Positions 7,669-16,486 are shown, counted from the first letter of the stretch. The stretch is 35,932 bases of DNA from Paenibacillus sp. A3 (GCF_001399685.1 NZ_JTHN01000172.1:1-35932); one strand, 5' to 3'. The notes: generated by a model from the letters alone, not told the origin. Made by a program: numbers and translations.

Positions 7669-9009
7669 CTATCTTCCGATTCTATTTTTGTTATCTAAAG
7701 GAATGGATATTTTCTTGTTGTAGGTTTTAATATAGCGAAATCCGTCCAGCAGCAGGCGTTCTGGCTTCTCCATTGTACTAAAAGAATACGTCTGCTCCCA
7801 AAGGATGTTACCGTTATTAAGGTCCCACGGACGTGAGTCCGAAATTGAGGATACAGGAACTACAATACCACCAGCTTGAACGGATAAATTTTTTGATTCA
7901 AGGATTGTAAATTGTTTTCTGGCGATAACAATATCATAGCCTATATCGGTTTTTGTGACGCTTCGAATCCATACCTTATCATCGCCAATTTCGATGGATT
8001 TATCTGATGGTGAGGCTAGCGAAATGGGTTCTTCTACTTTCTGATATCCAGTGAAATTTTCGAGTACAAGTTCAATGGTCTCTATCTTGTCTGTTGGAAG
8101 CACATCAAATTCAATTTCAAATTCCGGAATGCCTTTTTCAGCGGAACTCTCCGACCGCATTCCCCAGTATTTCACTTCTGTTCCATTCACATAAAGCTTT
8201 GTTTCAGCTGAAAATCTCGGAAATCCCTCATAATCCATTTTATAATGTCCTTTCACGATGGTTGAGGTTGGTGAAGCTGTAATGGAGTCATAGTGGACAG
8301 TTCCCTGATCGACAGAAATTGATTTTGCAATGTTCTTTTTAAGCATACTGTTCATCGCTTTATTCGCTTCAAACTTGAAGGAGAACGGATATGATGCCCG
8401 TTCCCCATTATCTAGCCGCTCACTGAATGTAACGGTTAATGTTCTGGAGAACGGACTAACTGGCTCGAATTTATATACCCCCTTGAACTGGGTCTTGTCT
8501 TTGCTATAATTGCCACTTCCCTCTTTCACAGCTGAATCAGTCAAGAACCCTTGCATCTTATCCACTCTATAACGAAGAATACTATTGTCAGTAAATACGG
8601 AGCCAGCGGGTCGATCAATGGTGTAATACATTAGCAATGCGTTTTCGTCCGCAATAACCCCGTTTATGGTAATGATAGTACCGTCATTAAGAGTTTTGGT
8701 TTTATTGACCGTTTGTCCGTATCCTTGCTTCTCCATTTCAGAAAAGCTTAGAGTGTTCAGCTCGATTTTATTTAGCAACTTATCTCCGTAATAAGCAAAT
8801 GCAGGATATTGATAAGTTCCAGCAATCAGAAGAAGTGCTGCAACTGATGATGCAACCCATGTCATCACTCTATTCACGTTTCTTTTCTTAGCGGGAACAC
8901 GCTCAAGTGCATTTCGAAGTCTGCCCTCAAGTTCTAACGGAGCCCGTACGATATTTAGAGTCTGCCTGTGCTCCTGTAGTCTCTCCTCGATTGTTTTTAT
9001 AACGATCAC
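7669..9009 (-). CDS. DUF4179-type anti-sigma factor, membrane-bound, 446 aa
   Basis: It holds the co-encoded ECF sigma factor inactive at the membrane until a signal arrives. The N-terminal cytoplasmic part (about 1-45, ERLQEHRQ, LRNALERVP) precedes one transmembrane helix (about residues 49-70, VASSVAALLLIAGTYQYPAF). A long extracytoplasmic region starts with the DUF4179 pattern (LNDGTIITINGVIADENALL, MYYTIDRP). The frame begins at GTG 9009, inside the end of the sigma gene, an 83-base overlap. The best Shine-Dalgarno (GGAGGTGATC) overlaps that GTG, so the true start may be a few codons on at a non-standard codon. Signal unknown. Confidence 0.8.
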   Translation of the reverse strand: MIVIKTIEERLQEHRQTLNIVRAPLELEGRLRNALERVPAKKRNVNRVMTWVASSVAALLLIAGTYQYPAFAYYGDKLLNKIELNTLSFSEMEKQGYGQTVNKTKTLNDGTIITINGVIADENALLMYYTIDRPAGSVFTDNSILRYRVDKMQGFLTDSAVKEGSGNYSKDKTQFKGVYKFEPVSPFSRTLTVTFSERLDNGERASYPFSFKFEANKAMNSMLKKNIAKSISVDQGTVHYDSITASPTSTIVKGHYKMDYEGFPRFSAETKLYVNGTEVKYWGMRSESSAEKGIPEFEIEFDVLPTDKIETIELVLENFTGYQKVEEPISLASPSDKSIEIGDDKVWIRSVTKTDIGYDIVIARKQFTILESKNLSVQAGGIVVPVSSISDSRPWDLNNGNILWEQTYSFSTMEKPERLLLDGFRYIKTYNKKISIPLDNKNRIGR

Positions 9010-9529
9010 CTCCGATTATGGCTTTCAGTTTTTGTATGCTTTGCGAAATTCTTGATTTGATTGTGCCAACTGGTGCACCAGTTATGTCCGCAATCGTTTG
9101 ATACGGAAGATCATGTACATAACGGAGTTCGATCGCTTCCCGCTGCCGTGCATTCAGATGAGAGAGCAACACCTGCATGTCCATCTCAGACTCCGTATAG
9201 CGATATGGATTATCGTCAGTTATTTCAACAAATGATAGTTCTCGCTCATCTTCCAGTAAAATAAATCGTTCCTTGTTGTGAAGTATCGTTTTGCAACGAT
9301 TGACGAGAATTGTTTTGCTCCAGCTATAGAAGGATTCGCTCTTTTGCAATTGATCTAGCTTTTCATAAAGCGCAACAATCATATCTTCCATTGCATCCAT
9401 CGCGTCATGCTCATTTCTCATATAGCTGTAGGCAAGACGATAATAAGCGTCCTGTTCGACTATAATTAATTGTAATAAAGCTTCCTTGTTTCCTTTTTGG
9501 GCTTGTTTGACAAGACGGCTTACACTCAC
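8927..9529 (-). CDS. ECF (sigma-70 family) RNA polymerase sigma factor, 200 aa
   Basis: Region 2 lies at about residues 20-95, with LAYSYMRNEHDAMDAMEDMI and FYSWSKTILVNRCKTIL. Region 4 lies at about 120-175, with LNARQREAIELRYVHDLPYQ and GAPVGTIKSRISQSIQKL as helix-turn-helix. The last 30 or so residues (NNRGETTG onward) are read in the overlap with the anti-sigma gene. GTG start with AAAGGGGTGAG upstream. Such pairs usually control their own operon; the divergent upstream side (9530-9705) should hold the promoter. Confidence 0.88.
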   Translation of the reverse strand: MSVSRLVKQAQKGNKEALLQLIIVEQDAYYRLAYSYMRNEHDAMDAMEDMIVALYEKLDQLQKSESFYSWSKTILVNRCKTILHNKERFILLEDERELSFVEITDDNPYRYTESEMDMQVLLSHLNARQREAIELRYVHDLPYQTIADITGAPVGTIKSRISQSIQKLKAIIGGDRYKNNRGETTGAQADSKYRTGSVRT

Positions 9530-9705
9530 ACGTTCTCACCCCTTTCCATAGATAAGAGATCGCAGAGGCTATTAAAGTTCATTATTAATAAAAATTTTCC
9601 ACAACCACATAGGAAAGTAATCCCCTAGGAGGCTGCGGATGTATATGGCCCTAATGTAATATTGCATAAACGTAAAAAACTGCAACAATTATTAACGGGG
9701 AAACC

Positions 9706-9923
9706 TCACTCACCTTTTCCACTCAAATCAGATACAGTTAGATAGTTATTGTTTTCAATTTTATAAACAATAACTACATTCGGTTCCATAAAAAAATATA
9801 CATATGGATGATTAACTTTAGTTTTAATAAGGTTCAGCCCCCTTTTACCAATATATATTTTTGTGCAATCCTGACAATCTTATAGTCATCCACTTCGTCA
9901 ATTTTTCTTTTCAAAAACCTCAA
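9706..9923 (-). pseudogene. frameshifted remnant of an unknown small gene
   Basis: The minus strand from TTG 9923 reads RKIDEVDDYKIVRIAQKYI, then LVKGG and stop. In the next frame it goes on directly as LNLIKTKVNHPYVYFFMEPN and ends ENNNYLTVSDLSGKGE at 9706. The two pieces read as one small protein broken by a single-base shift near 9838. The family is not recognised. Confidence 0.4.
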
Positions 9924-9945
9924 TCCCTACCAATCATTTTTAGTC

Positions 9946-9972
9946 GCCCCTAAGATATAGGGGTTCTTTGTG
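9946..9972 (+). terminator. terminator-like hairpin
   Basis: CCCCTA-AGATA-TAGGGG followed by TTCTTT. It is the first of several hairpins in the gene-poor stretch between the chromosome-like region and the RNA polymerase gene. Confidence 0.5.
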
Positions 9973-10063
9973 TAGTCATCAACCTTTAAAATAACACATC
10001 AGTTCAAGACCAACAGGAGAATATACGGAATAATATAACGGCGACCATCCTCCCTCATAACAA

Positions 10064-10098
10064 AAAAAGAACCGAGAGCAAATCGCCTTCGGTTCTTC
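10064..10098. terminator. terminator-like hairpin with A-run on the left
   Basis: A 9-bp stem (AAGAACCGA against TCGGTTCTT) with a loop of about 13 bases. The A7 run on its left side would give a U-tail for transcription leftward. Confidence 0.6.
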
Positions 10099-10134
10099 GT
10101 TGCATGTAAACAACCATTGTTATCTATAAACAAA

Positions 10135-10162
10135 AATAAACTACTTGATGCAGTAGTTTTCC
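10135..10162 (+). terminator. terminator-like hairpin
   Basis: AAACTACT-TGATGC-AGTAGTTT, an 8-bp perfect stem with a 6-base loop and flanking A and T residues. Confidence 0.5.
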
Positions 10163-10178
10163 AAATGTTACTATGAGG

Positions 10179-10208
10179 AGTGTGCCTATAATCGGCATAC
10201 TCAATTTT
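10179..10208 (+). terminator. terminator-like hairpin
   Basis: AGTGTGCC-TATAATC-GGCATACT (one G-T pair) followed by CAATTTTTC. Together with the hairpins before it and the ATCCCTT/AAGGGAT stem at about 10356-10377, it insulates the polymerase gene from upstream transcription. The interval 10210-10482 shows no gene. It has a TCGCAT/ATGCGA inverted repeat (about 10298-10336) that could be an operator, and no clear sigma-A promoter. Confidence 0.5.
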
Positions 10209-10482
10209 TCATTCCCAAATAAGGAAGTGATACTCTACTCCATTATTCAAGATAACCACAGTATATACCGCATTAGTAAATTACGCAATAGTTTTATCGC
10301 ATTTTTCGTATTTTATTTTTAAAATTTGGGATGCGAAATGGTATAAATCGCCCTGAATCCCTTGCCCCATAAGGGATGTTCATAAGCCAAGACCAAAATG
10401 GGCACATTCATCCCTAGCTAAACAAGCAATTTAATATGATGGTTTATCATCTTTCACTTTTAACTTTGGAGGGCAGATCAAT

Positions 10483-13400
10483 TTGATTAAGAAACGTCGG
10501 TACTACATTTGGCAATATAGTCTTGATCATATTAAATCGGATGGAACGAAATTTTCGTTGGATTACAACTTAGAATCAGCTACCCTCGCAACGGAAACAC
10601 TCATGTACTACATCTTAAACGAGAAAATTATGAAACGTAAGTATGAACCCATTATCGAGTATCAGAAAAATAAAGATGGCTCACTCGTGAAATCGAAAAG
10701 CGGAACTCCAATAAAAATCAAGAAGAACGCCCTTCCTATTATAACGATTGAAACTGGTCGAGATCGCTCAGCCAAAACAAATGAAAAGCTATCCAAACTT
10801 CTGAATGAAGGTTTTACAGCAAATTATCACGACTCCAAAGGAAATATTATATCAGTTCAAAAATTTGTATTCTTGGACAATGTTTTATCAAGCTCTCAGA
10901 ATAAAGAATGTCGGCAAATTTTTATTTTGGACAAATACGTTGACCAGTTAAAACGCCATATCTCTTTAGGAACAGAACCCACGAAATGTACGGTATCCAA
11001 GAACCTTACTCGTAATGCGTTAACAACAACAGATGTATATCTTTTCCCTGTGGAGATGAAGGATCTGACAATTTGCATCATCCCAGATAAAGAAGTGCCT
11101 GTCATTGAAGATGTGGAGATGATCAAACCATATCATCGTACTCCTGAAGAAGAGAGTAAGTTTGCTGAACTTCAAGCCTTCATTGCTACGGAAAAAGAAT
11201 ATGACAAACAGCGTCTGATGATTTTAGAAAAAGTCAAAGAAAAAGAAATCGAACTTCCCATCGCGCCAAATGGCAGAGACAAAAAATATAAAACGGTCGG
11301 TCAATGGAGGAAAGAAGGCAGACGAGTACGATTAGATGCGCTCATCGATCCTCAATGGAAAGTAATCAAAAAAGATGGCACCCATGTCCCAGTATGGACG
11401 TTTGAGCAAACGGAGCCTTATGAGGAAAAAGATTTTCCCATTACCGAGTGGTCTACAGGATTACAACTAGCAGAAGTGAAGGCCCATAAAGTAATGGAAA
11501 ATGTTTTCGATGGCATGGGATTGGTTTGCAAAGAACTAGGCCAGCGGATGGAACAATTTTTACAAACCGACTTTCCCATAACCGGTTATCAGTTAAGACT
11601 GCCTTCAATAAAAGGATTTTTCCCATGTGTTGATTTTCGAGGATATTTCCGAAAACACCGAGTCAAAAAAATTAAAGATATTTTCAATGAATGGCATGAA
11701 ACCGAAAAAATCGACATTCTGGCTACAGAGTCTACGTTCAAATCCAAGCTGGAAGTGGTGGGAACAAAGCCTGACGGATCAGAAGATAAACGCTGGCTCT
11801 TCCCTTCTATCTCAGATTACAAGTCCAAGCTTCTTGATCATGGTTACGATGTTATTGGTATTTCAAATATTGCCAAGCCTGTTCATGAAACGTATAGAAA
11901 ATCTTCATATCAGTTGTTGTTAGCGCTAAACATTCGCTTACAAGATATATTTTGCTTTTCTAATGTACTCGGAGATATGATACATCGAACCTTAAGCATC
12001 TACCGCAAAGATGAAACCGACTGGAACGATATCGCTTATGTTGAAGCCTTTCTGAATCAGGTTTTCAAAGAGAATTCGGATAACAACCTGGGCAAAAATT
12101 GCAGTGATGCCATTAAAGCCATTCACCTTAACAAAAAGCTTGTCTTTGACCATAAAGTGATGCAAACGATCAAAGACGTGATCGATCATAAAATCGATGA
12201 AATGTGTTTGGGGAAATTTTATCTGAAAGCCAAGTATCTCTATGTAACGCAAGATATTTTAGCCTTCCTTTCCTATGCCGCGGCAGAAGATAAAAAGGAA
12301 TGGATGTATACAGGCTTTCTTGGTTCAAAGCAATGCTATTGCGGCGGCAGCATAAAAGGCCAGCGAATTTTGGCCCGAAATCCGATTATGTCATTTAGCG
12401 AATTGACTCGGACTACATTCGTAGATTATGAGAACGAAGATGTTGAATTCATTCGTCACCTTACTAATATTGTCCAGCTCCCGCTCGGTACGGAACCTGA
12501 TCGTCTCGGGGGTGCAGACCGCGATGGCGATGAATTATTAGTGCTTGATACGGATACGAATTGGGCAGACACCGCCATTGAATATATGCAAAATTACAAT
12601 GATATCGTTCAAGATACCGGTAGCGAAGATTACGGTAACAACAGGCTCGAATTGTTCAATGAACGGCTGAAGCTATATTTTAATGAACGGTTTCCATCCC
12701 AAAGCAGCGTTACCCTTCGGGATTATGTCATTGACTCTCTTGTTCAAATTAACGATGCAGATAAATCAACTGCCGAATCAGAGGAATGGACAAAACGAAA
12801 CATCATCGATTTTATTATTCGCTCTGAGGACAAGACAGGCAAAATAACAGATATAAATACAACAATCGAAAATATAGCCAACTCGGAACAGGACTTAGTC
12901 AAATACAAACTGCCGATTGCCATCATGAAACATTTACAAGCACTTTGTATTGATGCTTCCAAATCCGGACTGTTCGACAAAGTTGTCATTCCTGATGTAA
13001 TTCAGTATCAATTTGGAAAATGGAAACCGCAATTCATGAAATTTAAGGACGGTAACGACTACAACAAAGATATGAAGCATATCTCTGCTCTGGATAGCTT
13101 TTCGCAGGAGATGGCGAAATTCAAAAAGTATATACACAGGATCATGATTGAAGAAACAGATCGTAAAGTCCAGAGACATGAGTTTGAAAATATTTATCGT
13201 TTTTTTCAGAACCCTAATCTGGATACAACCTATGTTGATCAAACCATCGCTGTGTTGCAGGACACTTATGCTTCATTCCTGCAAAAAAATAGAACGCTAA
13301 CGAAACAGAAGTTGAGCCTGAATCAATATTCCAGCGACGAAAAACATAAACGATTGCGGAAAGAAATTGATGAGAAGTTTGCTGAGTTATTCAAGGAGAC

Positions 13401-14004
13401 CAGGGAACAAGCTGAGCAAATTTGTGATTGCCCCTCCCTGCTTGCTACGGCTTCCGTCAGAATGACCTACGTGGATTCGAAAGCGAAGAATGAGAATCAA
13501 AACTATTCATTCTGTTGGGTTGTTGCCAGCGAAGGTATTTTGCAAAATATCCAGTTGAACTATGAAGACTGGGACAAGTTGTACATTCAATCCACAAACC
13601 GTGATGATTCGAATGCTTTTGAATGGTTGGGTGAATATTACTGTGCGGTAACTAAACATGAAGCCTACGTATTGGAATTCCCAGAAGGCAAAGACATGAG
13701 TATCCCTGAAAAATATCTCAAGAAGCAGGATCGAGCGTTGATCGATCTCATCGATTATGAAGTGACATTGCTGAGCAGTGAAAAGAAACCGTGGGAGCCG
13801 AAAATAGTGGCCGAAAAGATTGTCGGTAACACGTACACCATATTTGATGATCGTGGATGGCTTGGTGTCGCTGAAGGACTCAGTATTGCTCGGAAAAAAG
13901 GCGATACCGCGCTGGATAATTTCTTGGGGTCACAGCTCACGATTAAGACAATTGTGAAGACCACTAACGCCTCCATAACATGTGTGGTTGATATGAAATG
14001 TTAA
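10483..14004 (+). CDS. single-chain two-barrel RNA polymerase (QDE-1/RDR/YonO-like), 1173 aa
   Basis: Synthesises RNA in the cytoplasm if active. The decisive motif is D679-R-D681-G-D683 in GGADRDGDELLVLD, matching the metal-binding D-x-D-G-D of eukaryotic RNA-dependent RNA polymerases and of YonO, the single-chain RNA polymerase of Bacillus phage SPbeta. Upstream, R632-N633-P634 in RILARNP matches the R/K-NP that precedes this site in RDR proteins at similar distance. K377-G378 in SIKGFFPCVDFRG fits the lysine-bearing KG of the first barrel. SSSQ at 136-139 with FI after it fits the RDR S-x-SQ-x-R segment. TTG start with GGAGGG nine bases upstream. It is longer than YonO (about 900 aa). Template type (DNA or RNA) cannot be read. 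The helicase downstream suggests a joint role in element transcription. An unrelated protein with a chance DxDGD is unlikely given four ordered motifs. Confidence 0.8.
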   Translation: MIKKRRYYIWQYSLDHIKSDGTKFSLDYNLESATLATETLMYYILNEKIMKRKYEPIIEYQKNKDGSLVKSKSGTPIKIKKNALPIITIETGRDRSAKTNEKLSKLLNEGFTANYHDSKGNIISVQKFVFLDNVLSSSQNKECRQIFILDKYVDQLKRHISLGTEPTKCTVSKNLTRNALTTTDVYLFPVEMKDLTICIIPDKEVPVIEDVEMIKPYHRTPEEESKFAELQAFIATEKEYDKQRLMILEKVKEKEIELPIAPNGRDKKYKTVGQWRKEGRRVRLDALIDPQWKVIKKDGTHVPVWTFEQTEPYEEKDFPITEWSTGLQLAEVKAHKVMENVFDGMGLVCKELGQRMEQFLQTDFPITGYQLRLPSIKGFFPCVDFRGYFRKHRVKKIKDIFNEWHETEKIDILATESTFKSKLEVVGTKPDGSEDKRWLFPSISDYKSKLLDHGYDVIGISNIAKPVHETYRKSSYQLLLALNIRLQDIFCFSNVLGDMIHRTLSIYRKDETDWNDIAYVEAFLNQVFKENSDNNLGKNCSDAIKAIHLNKKLVFDHKVMQTIKDVIDHKIDEMCLGKFYLKAKYLYVTQDILAFLSYAAAEDKKEWMYTGFLGSKQCYCGGSIKGQRILARNPIMSFSELTRTTFVDYENEDVEFIRHLTNIVQLPLGTEPDRLGGADRDGDELLVLDTDTNWADTAIEYMQNYNDIVQDTGSEDYGNNRLELFNERLKLYFNERFPSQSSVTLRDYVIDSLVQINDADKSTAESEEWTKRNIIDFIIRSEDKTGKITDINTTIENIANSEQDLVKYKLPIAIMKHLQALCIDASKSGLFDKVVIPDVIQYQFGKWKPQFMKFKDGNDYNKDMKHISALDSFSQEMAKFKKYIHRIMIEETDRKVQRHEFENIYRFFQNPNLDTTYVDQTIAVLQDTYASFLQKNRTLTKQKLSLNQYSSDEKHKRLRKEIDEKFAELFKETREQAEQICDCPSLLATASVRMTYVDSKAKNENQNYSFCWVVASEGILQNIQLNYEDWDKLYIQSTNRDDSNAFEWLGEYYCAVTKHEAYVLEFPEGKDMSIPEKYLKKQDRALIDLIDYEVTLLSSEKKPWEPKIVAEKIVGNTYTIFDDRGWLGVAEGLSIARKKGDTALDNFLGSQLTIKTIVKTTNASITCVVDMKC

Positions 14005-14007
14005 TCT

Positions 14008-14064
14008 GATCCGGCTTGTCAGCCGGTAGAGCGGAATGAGGAGTATCTGTAATTTGTATTCCGA
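14008..14064 (+). ncRNA. conserved hairpin element, copy A
   Basis: GAT precedes the stem-loop CCGGCT-TGTC-AGCCGG (14011-14026), followed by TAGAG and then a second hairpin, CGGAAT (14034-14039) pairing with ATTCCG (14059-14064). It lies four bases after the polymerase stop codon and 26 bases before the next start, so it is inside the transcript, as a leader or processing structure. Copy B at 17579 has the same layout, with two changed bases that keep the pair. Confidence 0.6.
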
Positions 14065-14089
14065 TAATTTTGACTTAAGGAGGTCGTAC

Positions 14090-14275
14090 ATGAATAATGA
14101 AACGATTGTAATCACTCAATCCCGAGCTGGATGGTTAATGTTTAACGGATTTGGAAAAGTAACTGAACGTTTAGATTGGAAAGATCGGAATCGAGTTATT
14201 TACATATTCAACGATTCCCCCAAACTAAGGGAAACAATGAGCAAGTATAACCAGTTCAAAGCGAACTTGCTTTAA
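14090..14275 (+). CDS. small hypothetical protein between polymerase and helicase, 61 aa
   Basis: The start is ATG 14090, with AAGGAGG at 14078-14084; an in-frame ATG at 14036 lies within the hairpin element and lacks a site. The product has QSRAGWLMFNGFGKVTERLD and a basic, aromatic middle. It sits between the polymerase (85 bases away) and the helicase (23 bases), and is presumably co-transcribed with them. A partner or nucleic-acid-binding role is possible, but no motif shows it. Confidence 0.6.
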   Translation: MNNETIVITQSRAGWLMFNGFGKVTERLDWKDRNRVIYIFNDSPKLRETMSKYNQFKANLL

Positions 14276-14298
14276 AAGCAGACAGGTGATCTTAACGT

Positions 14299-16062
14299 AT
14301 GGAGAGACCAACAAAGAAGAAAATTTATAATAATGTCGTATATAACACCGAATATAAAAATGGACAGTATTTTGAATCTCTTTTTAATTTGAGTATTGAT
14401 TCTTACAAAATAGATGATCTAATTGTGGATGAAAAAAAAGTAAATCGTTTAGCAACGGATATATCTGCCCATTTTGTTACCACTTTCCAAACCGCATACC
14501 AAAAAGAGGTATCTGAAAAACAACAGCAATTTTCGCTTGACTGTGCGCGGCTTATATTTAGTGAGCTGAAGTTTCCCAATAAATCCGTTGTAATTCCTGC
14601 GAAGGCTGGATTCGGCAAATCGACGATGATTTATTCCATCTTAGAAACGATAATTGGAAAAATAGATGTATTTCATGAAAATGAAAACGAACTAGATCTC
14701 GGCATGATCATTGTTAGTGATCGAATTAATGACCTGAAGAACACTCAAAAAAGAATCCGTGAAAAGTTTGGTTACTATAGCAAATTCAATCAAGCAGACT
14801 GGATTTATGTCATGGAAGGCTGGAATAAAGAAAATTGTTTAAACGGTGTGACCGAGTATTATTCTGGCTGCTGTACACCCCGCAACTGTTCATTTTATAA
14901 AGACTGTTGGGTATTTAAGCAGCGATTTGAACAAAATAATAGTCCCATAGTTGCTATGAGCAACGAGAGGTTCTCATATTATCGAACTGAAAAAATAGAT
15001 CAGTTCAGGACTTATAATTCTTATCAGGAACCACTCTCGCGAAAAATAATTCTCATTGATGAGAAGCCTGTCCTTGAAAAACATATTAACGTGGATGAAA
15101 CGATGTTGTTAGAGCTTTCTAAAGCTGTTAATGAAATTACAATACTCGATCCGGTTGAGGACAGCAACAACAAAATGTATTTGAAAGATGTTTTACACGA
15201 AGTCAACAGAAGAATTTTAGATCTGCAAAAACAGTATAAGGAATACCGTAGCAGGATAATCTTCAACGATGAAGATATTTTTGACGAAAGGTTTTTACAG
15301 TTGTTTTCCCGTTACTTCAAATATCAATTTTCGGAGGAATTAAGTGCCATTCGTTTGCTTTTCAAGTCTGGCGGACTATTTTGTAATACATTCAATTCAA
15401 TTTATTTTAAATCTATTTTTCCAAAAGAGAAATTCCACATTGAAAGCTTCAGAACCTATATTTTTGATGCTACGGGGGAAGGAGATCCTAGCTATACAGC
15501 CGAATTCGTCCATTTTAATATTGATGACTATAAAGAATACACGAATCTTACGTTTCATATTATCAATGAAAATATGAGCAGAAACGCCATTGAAAAGTCC
15601 AAATCCAAACTGAAAGTTGTTGCGGATTGGATTAATAAAACTTTCAAAGAGCCTGTATATGTTGTTTCTTATAAAGTATGTGGAAAAATGAACGTTAATC
15701 AGCAACTCAACAAGTTGCTTAAAAACAACAAAAATGTGGTGTTTGATAAAGATAAGAACGGCAAAAGTATAATCCCTTACTTCGGAAATACAAAAGGAAA
15801 AAATTCGTTTCAACATTGCCGTAAAATGGTGCAGATCGGATGGAATCGTCTTCCCTCTGATGAAACGGTAGCAGCATTTATGTATACCTTTATAAAATTG
15901 GATGAATTGCGACTACTAAGTGAACCCGACATGAAGAAAGTCCAAGGTTATATCCAGTTTGATTGGATAAACAGTCGCTTCGGTCATGATAATATCAATA
16001 TTTTTGAAATGCGCCGATTGATGGGTCGATTTGGAACAAGAGGTGTTTCGAACGAAAGTTAG
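14299..16062 (+). CDS. SF2-type helicase/ATPase with Fe-S-like Cys cluster, 587 aa
   Basis: Walker A is A-G-F-G-K107-S-T (residues 103-109); the DE box is ILIDEKP with D254-E255. Late motifs include a GWNRLPSDE segment and R-LMGRFGTRG as motif VI. Between Walker A and the DE box lie C180, C191, C192, C197 and C203; C192-x4-C197-x5-C203 is the spacing of three of the four Fe-S ligands of E. coli DinG, so an XPD/DinG-like iron-sulfur helicase is inferred. It probably unwinds duplex nucleic acid for the polymerase two genes upstream. The frame stops at TAG just after motif VI; the rest of the protein continues in the next frame. The ATG has CAGGTG upstream. Confidence 0.65.
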   Translation: MERPTKKKIYNNVVYNTEYKNGQYFESLFNLSIDSYKIDDLIVDEKKVNRLATDISAHFVTTFQTAYQKEVSEKQQQFSLDCARLIFSELKFPNKSVVIPAKAGFGKSTMIYSILETIIGKIDVFHENENELDLGMIIVSDRINDLKNTQKRIREKFGYYSKFNQADWIYVMEGWNKENCLNGVTEYYSGCCTPRNCSFYKDCWVFKQRFEQNNSPIVAMSNERFSYYRTEKIDQFRTYNSYQEPLSRKIILIDEKPVLEKHINVDETMLLELSKAVNEITILDPVEDSNNKMYLKDVLHEVNRRILDLQKQYKEYRSRIIFNDEDIFDERFLQLFSRYFKYQFSEELSAIRLLFKSGGLFCNTFNSIYFKSIFPKEKFHIESFRTYIFDATGEGDPSYTAEFVHFNIDDYKEYTNLTFHIINENMSRNAIEKSKSKLKVVADWINKTFKEPVYVVSYKVCGKMNVNQQLNKLLKNNKNVVFDKDKNGKSIIPYFGNTKGKNSFQHCRKMVQIGWNRLPSDETVAAFMYTFIKLDELRLLSEPDMKKVQGYIQFDWINSRFGHDNINIFEMRRLMGRFGTRGVSNES

Positions 16063-16456
16063 AGATTTTAGTTCCAATGAGCCCGTCGACATTTATTTAT
16101 TTGGGGGAGAAGCCCGGCTGAAGGAGATGATAGCCCAAAGGTTCAAAGGATGTAAATTTGATGTTGTGACGATTCCAGGGTTTGAGTTGGAGAAGCATCA
16201 TCAAAAAGGCGAGGATAAACAGGAAAAACTCTTGTATCAATATATTAGTGAGCAGTGGGATGGACATCCTGTTCCTGTTAAGCAAATACGTCATCAATTA
16301 GAAATAACAGATACTTACTGGAGCCGACTCGTCAAAAAGAAAAACATAAAAAACTTATTTGCCGCTAAACAAATTAAAACTTCACGACTAAAAGGCAAAG
16401 GGAAAGACCTCTATTTGTATTGTTTAACCGTGTCCTCGCCTCTTCAAGAACCTTAA
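16031..16456 (+). CDS. C-terminal part of the helicase in the +1 frame (frameshift or separate chain), about 141 aa
   Basis: The frame opens with TTG 16031, overlapping the helicase end by 32 bases, and reads VFRTKVRDFSSNEPVDIYLF after the point where the helicase frame ends. Since motif VI sits immediately upstream in the other frame, this is most simply the helicase C-terminal domain, separated by a one-base shift near 16035-16050. The last 60 residues (YISEQWDGHPVPVKQIRHQL) look like a winged-helix DNA-binding domain. No good ribosome site precedes the TTG. Mutation and translational recoding cannot be told apart by eye. Confidence 0.55.
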   Translation: MEQEVFRTKVRDFSSNEPVDIYLFGGEARLKEMIAQRFKGCKFDVVTIPGFELEKHHQKGEDKQEKLLYQYISEQWDGHPVPVKQIRHQLEITDTYWSRLVKKKNIKNLFAAKQIKTSRLKGKGKDLYLYCLTVSSPLQEP

Positions 16457-16457
16457 C

Positions 16458-16486
16458 TTGCACACTTTGTTATAATAATATATATA
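16458..16486 (+). promoter_or_regulatory. sigma-A-like promoter after the helicase
   Basis: TTGCAC (16458-16463), a 17-base spacer, and TATATA (16481-16486). It starts about 340 bases ahead of the membrane-protein gene at 16822, so a long leader or a nearer promoter is possible. Confidence 0.4.

Noticed and set aside
14011..14035. tRNA-like string (GGTAGAGCGG resembles a D-arm) in hairpin copy A
   Set aside because: No acceptor stem, T-arm or correct arm order could be found; the likeness is limited to a few bases.
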